Source of the DNA: Streptomyces pseudogriseolus
Lineage (GTDB): Bacteria; Actinomycetota; Actinomycetes; Streptomycetales; Streptomycetaceae
Length of the DNA stretch: 35,027 bases
Reading direction: 5' to 3'
Assembly (NCBI GenBank): GCA_002154585.1
Contig: MUNG01000162.1
Span: forward strand, 1 to 35,027
Below, in pieces: positions 17,291-24,465 of this stretch (within the stretch, counting starts at the first letter, position 1; the number at the start of each line of letters is the position of its first letter). The translations under genes and the position numbers were made by a program. The notes below the pieces were generated by a model. That model was not told the origin of the DNA, searched no databases, and saw only the letters and a list, made by a program, of their open reading frames with translations.

Positions 17291-17658
17291 GCCCCGGACG
17301 CCCGACGGCGCACGACGAAGACCGCCGCGCCGCCCGCGGCGAGCACCGCGGCGGCGCCCCCGCCGATCAGCAGACCGTCGCTGCCCGACCGGGCGGCGGC
17401 CGGCGCGTCACCGGTGTCCGGCGCACCGCGCGGCACCACGGAGACCCCGCCCCGGTCCTCCGCCGGAACCGGAGTCGCCTCGGCGGCGTCGCGGTCGGTC
17501 GGCACCGGGCTCGCGGCCGTCTCGGCCGTCTGGTCGCCGGTCTCGGGGACCGCCGTGGTCGCGGGCACGGGGGAGGGGTCGTCGGCGAACGCCGGCATCG
17601 CGGTGGCCAGCACGGCGGTGCACGCGAGTGCCGCTCCGCTCAGGACGTTTCGGCGCAT
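17287..17658 (-). CDS. Secreted protein with sorting-signal-like C-terminus, sortase partner
   Basis: A 123-residue protein with a signal peptide ending near AFA-DD (residues 24-27), a Pro/Thr/Ala/Glu-rich low-complexity middle, a hydrophobic segment (about 96-116) and a charged RRR tail. Together these look like a cell-wall sorting signal. The pentapeptide before the hydrophobic segment is APDTG (79-83), which resembles LPxTG or LAxTG but lacks the Leu. A second, VPETG (37-41), lies in the middle. It is translationally coupled to the class F sortase downstream through an ATGA overlap. Whether it is cut at APDTG is inference. The body has no recognisable domain, so it may be a surface spacer or decoration. 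Confidence 0.8.
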   Translation of the reverse strand: MRRNVLSGAALACTAVLATAMPAFADDPSPVPATTAVPETGDQTAETAASPVPTDRDAAEATPVPAEDRGGVSVVPRGAPDTGDAPAAARSGSDGLLIGGGAAAVLAAGGAAVFVVRRRASGA

Positions 17659-17672
17659 GGAACGCTCTCTTT

Positions 17673-17748
17673 CCTGGGTCCGCCCGCACGGTCACCCGGC
17701 GGGCTGGGGGATGGATCGTGCGAAGAGACGGGGGAGCGCGGACCCAGG
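17673..17748. repeat. Inverted repeat with 11-bp arms upstream of the sortase operon
   Basis: CCTGGGTCCGC (17673-17683) and its exact reverse complement (17738-17748) flank 54 bases just upstream of the secreted-protein start at 17658. It could form a long hairpin in the leader RNA or bracket regulator sites. No known element is recognised. Confidence 0.5.
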
Positions 17749-17806
17749 TTGCAAAGAGAAGGTAAAGCCGCCGACGGCGGTGACGACAGGGGACGACAGG
17801 GGGGGC

Positions 17807-18217
17807 TCAGCCGAGGATCGCCGTCGCCTCCACCTCCACCAGCACGTCCGGCTCGAAGAGGTGGTCGACGCCGATGAGGGACGACGGCGGGAGCGGCACC
17901 GGCAGCCCGATCTCGCCGGCGACCTCCTCGACCCCCGCCATGAACGGGCCGATCTTCTCGGGCGCCCAGTCGGTGACGTAGAAGGTCAGGCGCAGGACGT
18001 CGTCGAAGGAGGCGCCGGCCCCGCGCAGGCCGCGCGCCGCGCCCCGGAGCGCGTGGGCGACCTGCCCGGCGAGGTCGCCAGGGGCGAGCGGAGTGCCGTC
18101 GGCGGCACGGGCGATCTGCCCGCTGACGTGCACGTGACGGGTGCCCGTCCCCACGGCGACGTGCGCGTACGGGGTGGGCTGAAGCATGCCTTCGGGCGTG
18201 AAACGGCGGACGGCCAC
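17807..18217 (-). CDS. RidA/YjgF family protein
   Basis: A 136-residue RidA-type protein. The family fold is visible from YAHVAVGTGTRHVHVSGQIA through GDLAGQVAHALRGAARGL, DDVLRLTFYVTDWAP, and the terminal PPSSLIGVDHLFEPDVLVEVEATA. In archetypal RidA the conserved Arg of the late R-x-x-V motif binds the carboxylate of the 2-aminoacrylate substrate. Here the equivalent position reads SSLIGVDHLFEPD without that Arg, which suggests a subgroup with another activity. The GTG at 18217 is chosen because GAGGAG lies 6 nt upstream. The gene is divergent from an HxlR regulator, which probably controls it. Confidence 0.88.
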   Translation of the reverse strand: MAVRRFTPEGMLQPTPYAHVAVGTGTRHVHVSGQIARAADGTPLAPGDLAGQVAHALRGAARGLRGAGASFDDVLRLTFYVTDWAPEKIGPFMAGVEEVAGEIGLPVPLPPSSLIGVDHLFEPDVLVEVEATAILG

Positions 18218-18244
18218 GGGGGTCTCCTCGTGTCGAAGCAGTAG

Positions 18245-18259
18245 GTATACCGTTGATAC
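18245..18259. promoter_or_regulatory. Likely HxlR operator between the ridA-like and hxlR-like genes
   Basis: GTAT-N7-ATAC (18245-18259) lies midway in the 79-base gap between two divergent start codons. HxlR regulators typically bind short palindromes containing GTA(T)/(A)TAC half-sites in such positions, so this is the probable operator controlling both genes. Confidence 0.55.
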
Positions 18260-18296
18260 TTGGTGGCCGAAGGACACTTCAAGGAGACCAGGTATC

Positions 18297-18710
18297 GTGC
18301 CGGAAACCGAAGGCGGCCGTGCGAGCGGCGAGTTGCGGATCGAGCACGCGCACCGCGAGCTGCTCGACCAGGTGCTGGACAAGTGGTCGCTCAGCGTCCT
18401 CAACGAACTCTGCGAGCGGCCCTGCCGGTTCAACGACCTGCGCCGCGCCGTGCCCGCGGTGACGCAGAAGTCGCTCACCGCGACCCTGCGCAGACTCGAA
18501 CGCAACGGCATCGTCGAGCGCGAGGTCGTCAGCTCCCGCCCCGTCGCCGTCCAGTACCGCATCACGCCGCTGGGCAAGACCATGCGCCGCCCGGTCGACG
18601 TGCTGCTGGACTGGGCCACGGCCCACATGCCCGAGATCGAACGGGCCCGCGACGCCTTCGACGCCGGCCTCGACGCCGCGCACCCCGGCGCGGCCGCCGA
18701 CGGAGGTTGA
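18297..18710 (+). CDS. HxlR-family winged-helix regulator
   Basis: A 137-residue HxlR regulator. The domain starts with the characteristic VLDKWSLSVLNELCERPCRF and continues with the recognition helix region AVTQKSLTATLRRLERNGIV and the wing EVVSSRPVAVQYRITPLGK. HxlR proteins are dimeric repressors or activators that respond to reactive electrophiles or other small molecules, often through a Cys near the DNA-binding domain; Cys residues are present in the CERPCRF segment. The GTG start at 18297 follows AAGGAG. It is divergent from the RidA-like gene, whose expression it probably controls together with its own. Confidence 0.92.
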   Translation: MPETEGGRASGELRIEHAHRELLDQVLDKWSLSVLNELCERPCRFNDLRRAVPAVTQKSLTATLRRLERNGIVEREVVSSRPVAVQYRITPLGKTMRRPVDVLLDWATAHMPEIERARDAFDAGLDAAHPGAAADGG

Positions 18711-18737
18711 CCTCAACCGGAGTTGAGTTCCTACGGT
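18707..18737 (+). promoter_or_regulatory. MerR-type promoter with 19-bp spacer before the VOC gene
   Basis: A -35 TTGACC (18707-18712) and a -10 TACGGT (18732-18737) are separated by 19 bp, the over-long spacing typical of promoters activated by MerR-family proteins. A perfect palindrome CTCAAC-N4-GTTGAG (18712-18727) sits inside the spacer, exactly where a MerR dimer binds to untwist the DNA. The -35 overlaps the stop codon of the HxlR gene. No MerR gene is in the window. Confidence 0.7.
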
Positions 18738-18788
18738 CGTCCCCGAGCGCCGCGGCAGCGGGCCGCGGCCCTCAGGAGGAGGTCCGTC

Positions 18789-19283
18789 ATGGACGAGCGC
18801 ACGGCCGAGGCCGCCGTTCCCGAGCGCTACCACTACGCGGTGGTCCCGCACATCATGGTCGACGACGCCGCGGCCGCGATCGACTTCTACCGGCGGGCGT
18901 TCGGCGCGCGGGAGGACTTCCGGCTGGAGGCGCCGGGCGGGGGAGTGCTGCACGCCGAGATCACCGTGGGGCGGTCGACGCTGATGCTGGGCGACGCGAG
19001 CGTGAAGGAGGCGGAGGACGCGTCCTTCACCGCGCCCGCCTTCCTCGGCGGCGGTACGTCCGTCACGCTGCACGTCTTCGTGCCGGACGTCGACGCGCTG
19101 GCCGCGCGGGCCGAGGCGGAGGGCGCGGAGATCCTCCAGCCGCCGACGGACATGTTCCACGGCGACCGCACGGTGATCCTGCGCGACCCGTCCGGGCATC
19201 TGTGGGTGTTCCTCACCCACCTCGAGGACGTGAGCGAGGACGAACTCAGGCGACGCCTGGCGGCCGCGTCCGCAGCCGTGTGA
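18789..19283 (+). CDS. VOC-superfamily (PhnB/glyoxalase-like) protein
   Basis: A 164-residue vicinal-oxygen-chelate protein of the PhnB-like group. Visible elements are VVPHIMVDDAAAAIDFYRRA with the first beta-alpha unit, LHAEITVGRSTLMLGD, the second module VTLHVFVPDVDALAARAEAE, and the closing GDRTVILRDPSGHLWVFLTH, which carries the Asp-Pro-x-Gly-x-x-Trp signature. The ATG at 18789 follows AGGAGGAGG. Family members bind a metal and act on electrophiles or antibiotics, or simply bind drugs. A MerR-type promoter immediately upstream suggests induction by a small-molecule or redox signal. Confidence 0.9.
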   Translation: MDERTAEAAVPERYHYAVVPHIMVDDAAAAIDFYRRAFGAREDFRLEAPGGGVLHAEITVGRSTLMLGDASVKEAEDASFTAPAFLGGGTSVTLHVFVPDVDALAARAEAEGAEILQPPTDMFHGDRTVILRDPSGHLWVFLTHLEDVSEDELRRRLAAASAAV

Positions 19284-19313
19284 CCGTGCGGTCCTCCGCG
19301 TTCGGGACGTCCT

Positions 19314-20390
19314 CTACTCGTCCGCGGGTACCCGGTCGTCCCGGTCCACGACGCCGGTCTCCAGGATGGCGGTGCTGTTGTAGAGGGTGGAGGGCTCGGT
19401 CCCGGCGGTGCGCGTGAGGTAGGAGCGCGACCCGAGCAGGGTGAAACTGTTCCGGTCGAAGATCCACTCGTCTCGGGTCGCCGTGCCGGTCTCCTCGCGG
19501 GTGATCCCGATCCCGTGCCGCCCGGCGGCGTCGGTGGCGTCGGGCGTCACGCGCACGCCCGGGATCGTGGCGACCGTCCTGTACAGGGCCGCGGCACTGG
19601 CCGGCGGCATGACTGTCTCGTTCAACAGGTCGCCGATCTTCCGGAAGACGGCCTGGTCCTTCGATTCGTCGTCGAGAGGCCGGGTCCGGGCGTAGAGCAG
19701 CTCGCGCAGGGCGTCGGTGTCGGTGGGCAGCCCGGCCAGCCACCGGTAGGTGGGCCGGTCGATGCCGGCGGGGACCCCCTGCCCGGCGCTGCCGTCGGGG
19801 GCGGCCGTCTCGACGGGAATCCGCTGCCCGGACATGGGAACACCCTGTCCGTACTCACGGATCACCCCGACGCGGGTGACCGGTGCGGAGTCCTGCGACA
19901 CCCAGATCTCTCGGCGGTGCGGAGCGCCGAGCTTCACCGGGCCGTCGAAGGCGCCTTCGTTGCTGCGGACCAGGCTGCGGACGTAGACGAACTGGTCGTC
20001 GCGGACCGGTTCGACGTCGACCGCCATGGACGCGGCGGCGATGCGGTCGAGCGTGAGCACCACGCCGTCCGCCGCGGTGTGACGCGCGTCGGTCGCCTCC
20101 GCCCTGGCGCCGGGTTCCTGCTCCGTGCCGGGAAGCGTGACGATCAGAGCGCCGGCGAGGGCCATGGCCGTGGCCGGCAGCAGGAGGACCGGACGCGGCC
20201 ACCGCCGCCGGGGCGCGGGCGTCGCCGGGGCGGGGACGACCGTCCGCGCCCGGTCGATCTCGCGCAGCAGCACGTCCCGGTGGTGGCGCCGGCGGGCGGG
20301 CGTGAGGTCCCATTCGGGTGCGTCCGGCAACAGCCCACGCAGATGCGCGGCGTCGTCGCCGGAACCGTCAGGGCGGTGTGAGGCGGTCAT
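19314..20390 (-). CDS. CU044_5270-family protein, likely membrane partner of an ECF sigma factor
   Basis: A 358-residue protein of the actinobacterial CU044_5270 family. The cytosolic N-terminal 60 or so residues are hydrophilic with a RRHHRDVLLREIDRAR helix. One membrane helix follows (about residues 70-92), then a large extracytoplasmic domain with segments such as DQFVYVRSLVRSNEG, YRWLAGLPTDTDALRELLYA and YRTVATIPGVRV. Its ATG overlaps the stop of the upstream ECF sigma factor gene by 4 nt (ATGA), so the two are made together. Family members are commonly found in this arrangement, and an anti-sigma or signal-sensing role is inferred. It converges with the VOC gene 30 bases away. Confidence 0.85.
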   Translation of the reverse strand: MTASHRPDGSGDDAAHLRGLLPDAPEWDLTPARRRHHRDVLLREIDRARTVVPAPATPAPRRRWPRPVLLLPATAMALAGALIVTLPGTEQEPGARAEATDARHTAADGVVLTLDRIAAASMAVDVEPVRDDQFVYVRSLVRSNEGAFDGPVKLGAPHRREIWVSQDSAPVTRVGVIREYGQGVPMSGQRIPVETAAPDGSAGQGVPAGIDRPTYRWLAGLPTDTDALRELLYARTRPLDDESKDQAVFRKIGDLLNETVMPPASAAALYRTVATIPGVRVTPDATDAAGRHGIGITREETGTATRDEWIFDRNSFTLLGSRSYLTRTAGTEPSTLYNSTAILETGVVDRDDRVPADE

Positions 20391-21067
20391 CGGTTCTCCT
20401 CCTGTGAGCGCGCGGCCGCGAACGCGGCCTGCTTCCTTACCTCTCCGCGAGGGCCGTGCGGTTCCAGGTTCTTCGCGCTGAGCCGGTCGAGCCGTCGGCG
20501 GGCACGCGCGAGCCGGGAGCGCACGGTGCCCAGGGGAATGCCCAGTGCCTCGGCGCATTCCTGATAGGTGAGGCCGGACCACACGCACAGGACGAGAACG
20601 TCACGGTCCTGGCTGCGCAGTCCGCTCAGGGCGTCGCGGACCACGGCCAGCCTGCGGGCGTCGTCGATCCGGCCCGCGCTCTCCTCGGCGAAGTCCGTCA
20701 CCGCGGGCGGAGCCGGCTGGCGTGAGAGGAACAGGCGCTGTCGGCGCAGACGGCGTGTGGCATTGTGCGCCTTGTGGGTGGCGATCCCCAGGAGCCACGG
20801 TCCGAGCGACCCGCCCTCGGGATGCAGGGAAGCCCGGGTCCGCCACGCGGCGAGGAACGTCTCGGACATGACGTCCTCTGCCAGCGACCAGTCCCCGGTC
20901 AGCCGCAGCCCGTGGTTGTACACCGCACGCGCGTGTGCGTCGTACAGGCTGCCGAACGCGTCGCGGTCCCCGGCTCTGACGCGCGCACGTAGCTCGTCGT
21001 CTTCATCTGTGTCTCTCACACCAAGTACTCGCCGCGGCCCCGCCGGAGTTCCCGTGGCCTGCGTCAC
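20387..21067 (-). CDS. ECF-type RNA polymerase sigma factor
   Basis: A sigma factor of up to 226 residues. Region 2 runs from DAFGSLYDAHARAVYNHGLR through LAEDVMSETFLAAWRTR to PWLLGIATHKAHNATRRLRR (2.4). Region 4 contains LSGLRSQDRDVLVLCVWSGL and the helix-turn-helix TYQECAEALGIPLGTVRSRL ARARRRL. An extra C-terminal stretch of about 30 residues follows region 4. The start is uncertain: the GTG at 21067 has GGAG only one base away, and a GTG about 17 codons further in (before RDTDEDDELRA) would give a more typical N-terminus. It is translationally coupled to the CU044_5270-type protein. Confidence 0.9.
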   Translation of the reverse strand: MTQATGTPAGPRRVLGVRDTDEDDELRARVRAGDRDAFGSLYDAHARAVYNHGLRLTGDWSLAEDVMSETFLAAWRTRASLHPEGGSLGPWLLGIATHKAHNATRRLRRQRLFLSRQPAPPAVTDFAEESAGRIDDARRLAVVRDALSGLRSQDRDVLVLCVWSGLTYQECAEALGIPLGTVRSRLARARRRLDRLSAKNLEPHGPRGEVRKQAAFAAARSQEENR

Positions 21068-21116
21068 ACTCCTGCCCAGGCCAGACGGGACGGCAGCCGA
21101 GCGGCACGTGCCGGGA

Positions 21117-21132
21117 CTTCGCGTGGGCGAAG
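21117..21132. terminator. Small hairpin after the sirtuin gene
   Basis: A perfect 6-bp stem CTTCGC/GCGAAG with a 4-nt loop lies 15 bases beyond the stop of the minus-strand sirtuin gene and before the sigma factor gene. It may be a weak terminator; the short stem makes this uncertain. Confidence 0.3.
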
Positions 21133-21146
21133 GGCGGGCTCCCCGC

Positions 21147-22046
21147 TCAGGCGGCCGCCGGGTCCTCCACGGTGACGTCCAGCCGCTCGGCGACGGTGGT
21201 GAGCGCCGCGCCCAGGGGCAGCCCGACCCGCGTCAGGGCATGACGGTCACCCCGGGTCGCGTCCCGGTTGACGATCAGGACGGGCTTGCCGCTCTCCGCC
21301 GCCAGCCGCACGAACCGCAGCCCCGACATCACCGTCAGCGAGGACCCCAGCACGAGCAGGGACGTCGACTCCCGGACCATCCGCCGGCACAGCTCGACCC
21401 GCTGCGGCGGGACCGTCTCCCCGAAGTACACCACGTCCGGCTTGAGGACGCCGCCGCACACCGCGCACGGCACCACACGGAAACCGACGACCTGCTCGTC
21501 GGTGAGGTCGGCGTCACCGTCGGGGTTGATGCCCGCGGCCACCGGCGAGAAGCCGGGGTTGGCCGCCTCCAGCCGCTCCGCGAGGTCCCGGCGCGGGCTG
21601 GTCCGCCCGCACGACAGGCACACCACCCGGTCCAGGCTCCCGTGCAGCTCCACCACACCCTCGCTGCCGGCCGCCTGGTGCAGCCCGTCCACGTTCTGCG
21701 TGATCACGCCCGACACCAGACCGTGGCGGGCGAACGCGGCCACCGCCCGGTGCCCGGCGTTGGGCAGGGCGCGGCCGAAGGTCCGCCAGCCCAGATGACT
21801 GCGCGCCCAGTACCGGCGCCGGGCGGCGGCCCCGCCGACGAACTCCTGGAAGGTCATCGGGGTGTGCCGGCTCAGGCTCCCGCCCTCGCCGCGGTAGTCG
21901 GGGATCCCGGACTCCGTGGAGATCCCGGCCCCGCTGAGCACCAGTACGCCGCCGGCGCGCAGCGCGTCGACGACGGGTGCCAGGTCCGTGGTGGCCGGCG
22001 GCAGGTCGTCCGTCGGGGTCCATCTCAAGGTGGGGCGCACGCGCAT
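21147..22046 (-). CDS. Sir2-family NAD-dependent protein deacylase
   Basis: A 299-residue sirtuin. The NAD-binding GAGIS motif is in VLVLSGAGISTESGIPDYRG. TQNVDGLH and the catalytic His in VVELHGSLDRVVC follow. Four zinc-binding Cys are in CLSC and CAVC, and VLGSSLTVMSGLR and LIVNRDAT complete the Rossmann fold. It removes acetyl or other acyl groups from protein lysines using NAD, producing nicotinamide and O-acyl-ADP-ribose. The ATG at 22046 is chosen because the protein-family start lies there; the frame is open further upstream but is non-homologous. It stands downstream of the TetR gene on the same strand with about 150 bases between them. Confidence 0.92.
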   Translation of the reverse strand: MRVRPTLRWTPTDDLPPATTDLAPVVDALRAGGVLVLSGAGISTESGIPDYRGEGGSLSRHTPMTFQEFVGGAAARRRYWARSHLGWRTFGRALPNAGHRAVAAFARHGLVSGVITQNVDGLHQAAGSEGVVELHGSLDRVVCLSCGRTSPRRDLAERLEAANPGFSPVAAGINPDGDADLTDEQVVGFRVVPCAVCGGVLKPDVVYFGETVPPQRVELCRRMVRESTSLLVLGSSLTVMSGLRFVRLAAESGKPVLIVNRDATRGDRHALTRVGLPLGAALTTVAERLDVTVEDPAAA

Positions 22047-22192
22047 GCCCACCAGGGTACGGAACCCCCGCGGACGCCCGGCGGTCCCGTGTTCCGGTGA
22101 CCGCCGGCGACCCGCGCCGCCTCCAGCCGGCGACTCAGGACTCCGCCTCGCCCCTGTCCCGCAGCGCCTGACCCACCGACCACACCGTCGCA

Positions 22193-22804
22193 TCACGCCT
22201 GGTCCAGCAGCCGCTCCGCCATCGCGCGCGCGTCCCGCAGGCAGCGGCTGTCGCCCTCCAGGCCCGCCCGCACCATCGCCCCCTCCAGCAGGAAGGCGAT
22301 CTGCCGTGCCGTGGCCCGGGCGGCGTCGGGACGGCCGGGCAGCAGCGCCGTGACATGATCCGCGATCATCCGCTCCACCTCCTCCTTCTGCCGGCGGACC
22401 TGCGCCCGCCCCTCGTGTCCGGCGGGCATCTCCGCGGCGGCGTTGAGCAGTCCGCACCCCCGGAAGCGGCCCGTGGGAGGGGCGTCCGCGCCGTCGATGT
22501 AGGTGTCGAAGACGCCCAGCACGCCGTCGCGGGGGTCCGGTTCCGCGCCCACACGCTCCCGGTACCGCACCAGCCAGTCCTCGTGCCGGTCGTCCAGGTA
22601 GGCCCTGACGAGGTCCGCCTTGGAGGAGAAGTTGTTGTAGAGGCTCATCTTCGCCACCCCGGCCTCGGCGGTGATGGTGTCGATGCCCGTGGCGGTCACG
22701 CCCTCCTGGTAGAAGCGCCGCGCCGCCGCCCGCAGTATCCGCTCCCGCGCCGGCCGTCGCCTCCCCGGTCCGGCCGTTCCCGCCGAGTCCTGCTCTGCCG
22801 ACAT
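22193..22804 (-). CDS. TetR-family regulator (TetR/AcrR, NemR-like)
   Basis: A 203-residue TetR regulator. The helix-turn-helix is at about residues 20-65 (RILRAAARRFYQEGVTATGI, DTITAEAGVAKMSLYNNFSS, KADLVRAYL). The ligand domain carries GRFRGCGLLNAAAEMPAGH, a segment with a conserved Cys found in the NemR-like and YxaF-like groups, which sense electrophiles or flavonoid-like compounds. It is divergent from an alpha/beta hydrolase gene, and a TAGAC-based palindrome lies between them. The most likely role is repression of that hydrolase and of itself until an inducer appears. Confidence 0.92.
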   Translation of the reverse strand: MSAEQDSAGTAGPGRRRPARERILRAAARRFYQEGVTATGIDTITAEAGVAKMSLYNNFSSKADLVRAYLDDRHEDWLVRYRERVGAEPDPRDGVLGVFDTYIDGADAPPTGRFRGCGLLNAAAEMPAGHEGRAQVRRQKEEVERMIADHVTALLPGRPDAARATARQIAFLLEGAMVRAGLEGDSRCLRDARAMAERLLDQA

Positions 22805-22821
22805 GGCGCACCCCTCACTGG

Positions 22822-22844
22822 GTAGACTGGTCTACCTAGTCTAC
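22822..22844. promoter_or_regulatory. TetR operator between the tetR-like and hydrolase genes
   Basis: GTAGAC-TG-GTCTAC (22822-22835) is a perfect palindrome, and a further GTCTAC half-site follows at 22839-22844, so GTAGACT/AGTCTAC also pair across 9 nt. TAGAC/GTCTA half-sites are typical of the NemR-like TetR group. The site is 18 bases before the TetR start codon, and A+T-rich bases here probably form the promoters of both genes. Confidence 0.65.
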
Positions 22845-22899
22845 GGGACGGTCGGCGCCCTCGCCGACGTTCCACCGCCCCGGCCCCGAGGAGGGCACC

Positions 22900-23742
22900 A
22901 TGTCGTTCCTGACCGACCACGTCGTCGTCGACGGAGTACGGCTGGCCTACCGCGACAGTGGAAGCGGAGAGCCGGTCGTCTTCCTCCACGGCACGCCCTC
23001 CCACTCCTACGAGTGGCGCGACGTCGTCCCCCACATCGAGGCGGCCGGCCACCGCGTCATCGTGTACGACCTGCTGGGCTACGGCCTCTCCGAACGCCCG
23101 GCCCGCCGGGACACCTCCGTCGCCGGCCAGACCGACCTGTTCGGGCACCTCCTCGACGCCCTCGGCGTCGAGGAAGTGAGCCTGGTGGCGCACGACATCG
23201 GGGGAGCCGTCGCCCTGCGCTTCGCCCTCGCCCACCCCGGCCGGGTACAGCGCCTGATGATCATGGACTCGGTGAGCTACGACTCCTGGCCCTCGCCCAC
23301 CTGGCGCCGGATCATCGACGAGGAGCTGGACTCGTACGCGGCCCTGCCGCAGGAGGAGTTCGACGCCCTGCTGACCCGTCAGCTCTCCATGACGGTCGCC
23401 GACACGTCGCGGATGAGCGGTGACGTCCTGCGTGCGTACCTCGCCCCCCATGCGTCACGGCTCGGCCGCACCTCCTTCTTCGAGCACCAGGTGCGCCACT
23501 ACGACGCGCGCTACACCCAGGAGATCGCCGGCCGGCTCGCGGAACTCACGATGCCGGTGCGCATCCTGTGGGGCGCGGAGGACCAGTGGCAGCCCGTCCA
23601 CTACGCGGAGCGCCTGCGCGACGACATCCCCGGGGCCGAACTCGTCGTCGTGCCCGACGCCGGCCACTTCCTCATGGAGGACGCGCCCGGCCGCGTCGTC
23701 CACGAGATCCGTGACTTCCTCACCGCGACGCCCGTGTCCTGA
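22900..23742 (+). CDS. Alpha/beta hydrolase with Asp nucleophile (haloalkane dehalogenase/epoxide hydrolase type)
   Basis: A 280-residue alpha/beta hydrolase. The oxyanion-hole motif is HGTP (residues 30-33). The nucleophile elbow is AHDIGG with Asp99 in place of the usual Ser. This is the hallmark of haloalkane dehalogenases, haloacetate dehalogenases and epoxide hydrolases, which form a covalent aspartyl ester. The acid is probably in LWGAEDQWQP and the catalytic His in DAGHFLMED. The ATG at 22900 follows GAGGAGG. The divergent TetR regulator with a NemR-like operator suggests that an electrophilic substrate induces its own removal. Which halide or epoxide is used cannot be said. Confidence 0.88.
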   Translation: MSFLTDHVVVDGVRLAYRDSGSGEPVVFLHGTPSHSYEWRDVVPHIEAAGHRVIVYDLLGYGLSERPARRDTSVAGQTDLFGHLLDALGVEEVSLVAHDIGGAVALRFALAHPGRVQRLMIMDSVSYDSWPSPTWRRIIDEELDSYAALPQEEFDALLTRQLSMTVADTSRMSGDVLRAYLAPHASRLGRTSFFEHQVRHYDARYTQEIAGRLAELTMPVRILWGAEDQWQPVHYAERLRDDIPGAELVVVPDAGHFLMEDAPGRVVHEIRDFLTATPVS

Positions 23743-23745
23743 CCC

Positions 23746-24372
23746 TCACCCGGCCCGGCGGACGAGCAGGACATGGTCGGTCACCTCGGCCGTGCTGCCG
23801 TCCGGGCCGGTCGCGAGGTGACGGGGCGCGTCGGCCCGTTCCACCGTCCACACCGCGGGGTCGAGCCCGATGCCCGCGGCGACCTCACGGGGGCTCGGGA
23901 AGCGGATGTCGGGGTCCTGGTTCCACGACCAGGGCGCGGTGGAGCCGTGGTCCACGACCAGCAGGCGCCCGCCCGGCCGCAGCGCGTGGGCGGCCGCGCG
24001 CAGCACGGCCGACCGGTCCAGGTCGTACGGGGTGTGCAGGTAGTGGGTGGTGACCAGGTCGAACGTACCGGCGGGGAACGCCGTGCGCAGGTCCAGCCGT
24101 ACGGCGGCGACCCGGTCGTGAACGCCGTGGGCGCGGGCCAGGGCGGTGAGCCGTTCGACCGCGACGGCCGAGATGTCGGCCGCGGTGACCCGCCAGCCCT
24201 GGCGCGCCAGCCACAGCGCGTCGCCGCCGTTGCCGCAGCCCAGGTCCAGGGCGTCGCCGGGCGGCAGTTCCGTGACCGTCTCCGTCAGCCGGACGTTGGG
24301 GGACGGGGCGGCCGTCGCGGGGCGGGCGGCGTGGACGCCGTCCCAGAACGTGACCGCATCGGTGCTGCTCAT
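23746..24372 (-). CDS. Class I SAM-dependent methyltransferase
   Basis: A 208-residue methyltransferase. Motif I is DALDLGCGNGGDALWLA, the next strand VTAADISAVAVERL, then RLDLRTAFPAGTFDLVTTHY and HALRPGGRLLVVDHGS. The N-terminus VTFWDGVHAARP is typical of the group related to tellurite/thiopurine-type methyltransferases. The ATG at 24372 follows GAGGGAG. It converges with the hydrolase gene (3-base gap) and is divergent from an XRE-cupin regulator, which probably represses it. The substrate is unknown. Confidence 0.9.
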   Translation of the reverse strand: MSSTDAVTFWDGVHAARPATAAPSPNVRLTETVTELPPGDALDLGCGNGGDALWLARQGWRVTAADISAVAVERLTALARAHGVHDRVAAVRLDLRTAFPAGTFDLVTTHYLHTPYDLDRSAVLRAAAHALRPGGRLLVVDHGSTAPWSWNQDPDIRFPSPREVAAGIGLDPAVWTVERADAPRHLATGPDGSTAEVTDHVLLVRRAG

Positions 24373-24439
24373 CGTGAACTCCCTCAGGTTGCCTTCGATG
24401 CGCCCAGTCTCGGCAGCCGGCCACCGTTCCGGCACGCGG

Positions 24440-24458
24440 GCTTGCCGTTGTGGCAAGC
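24440..24458. promoter_or_regulatory. Operator GCTTGCC-N5-GGCAAGC of the XRE-cupin/methyltransferase pair
   Basis: A perfect inverted repeat with 7-bp arms (GCTTGCC and GGCAAGC, 5-nt spacer) ends 8 bases before the ATG of the XRE-cupin gene and about 70 bases before the divergent methyltransferase start. Its position fits autorepression and control of the methyltransferase. Confidence 0.6.
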
Positions 24459-24465
24459 TGGCCCG

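Noticed and set aside
17807-18628. A 273-residue version of the RidA-like protein
   Set aside because: The extra N-terminus is the antisense of the HxlR gene, while a GTG with a strong ribosome binding site at 18217 gives the normal family length.
21147-22811. A 554-residue frame fusing a TetR-like region to the sirtuin
   Set aside because: The upstream part is an out-of-frame shadow of the real TetR gene (22193-22804). The sirtuin family start is at 22046.
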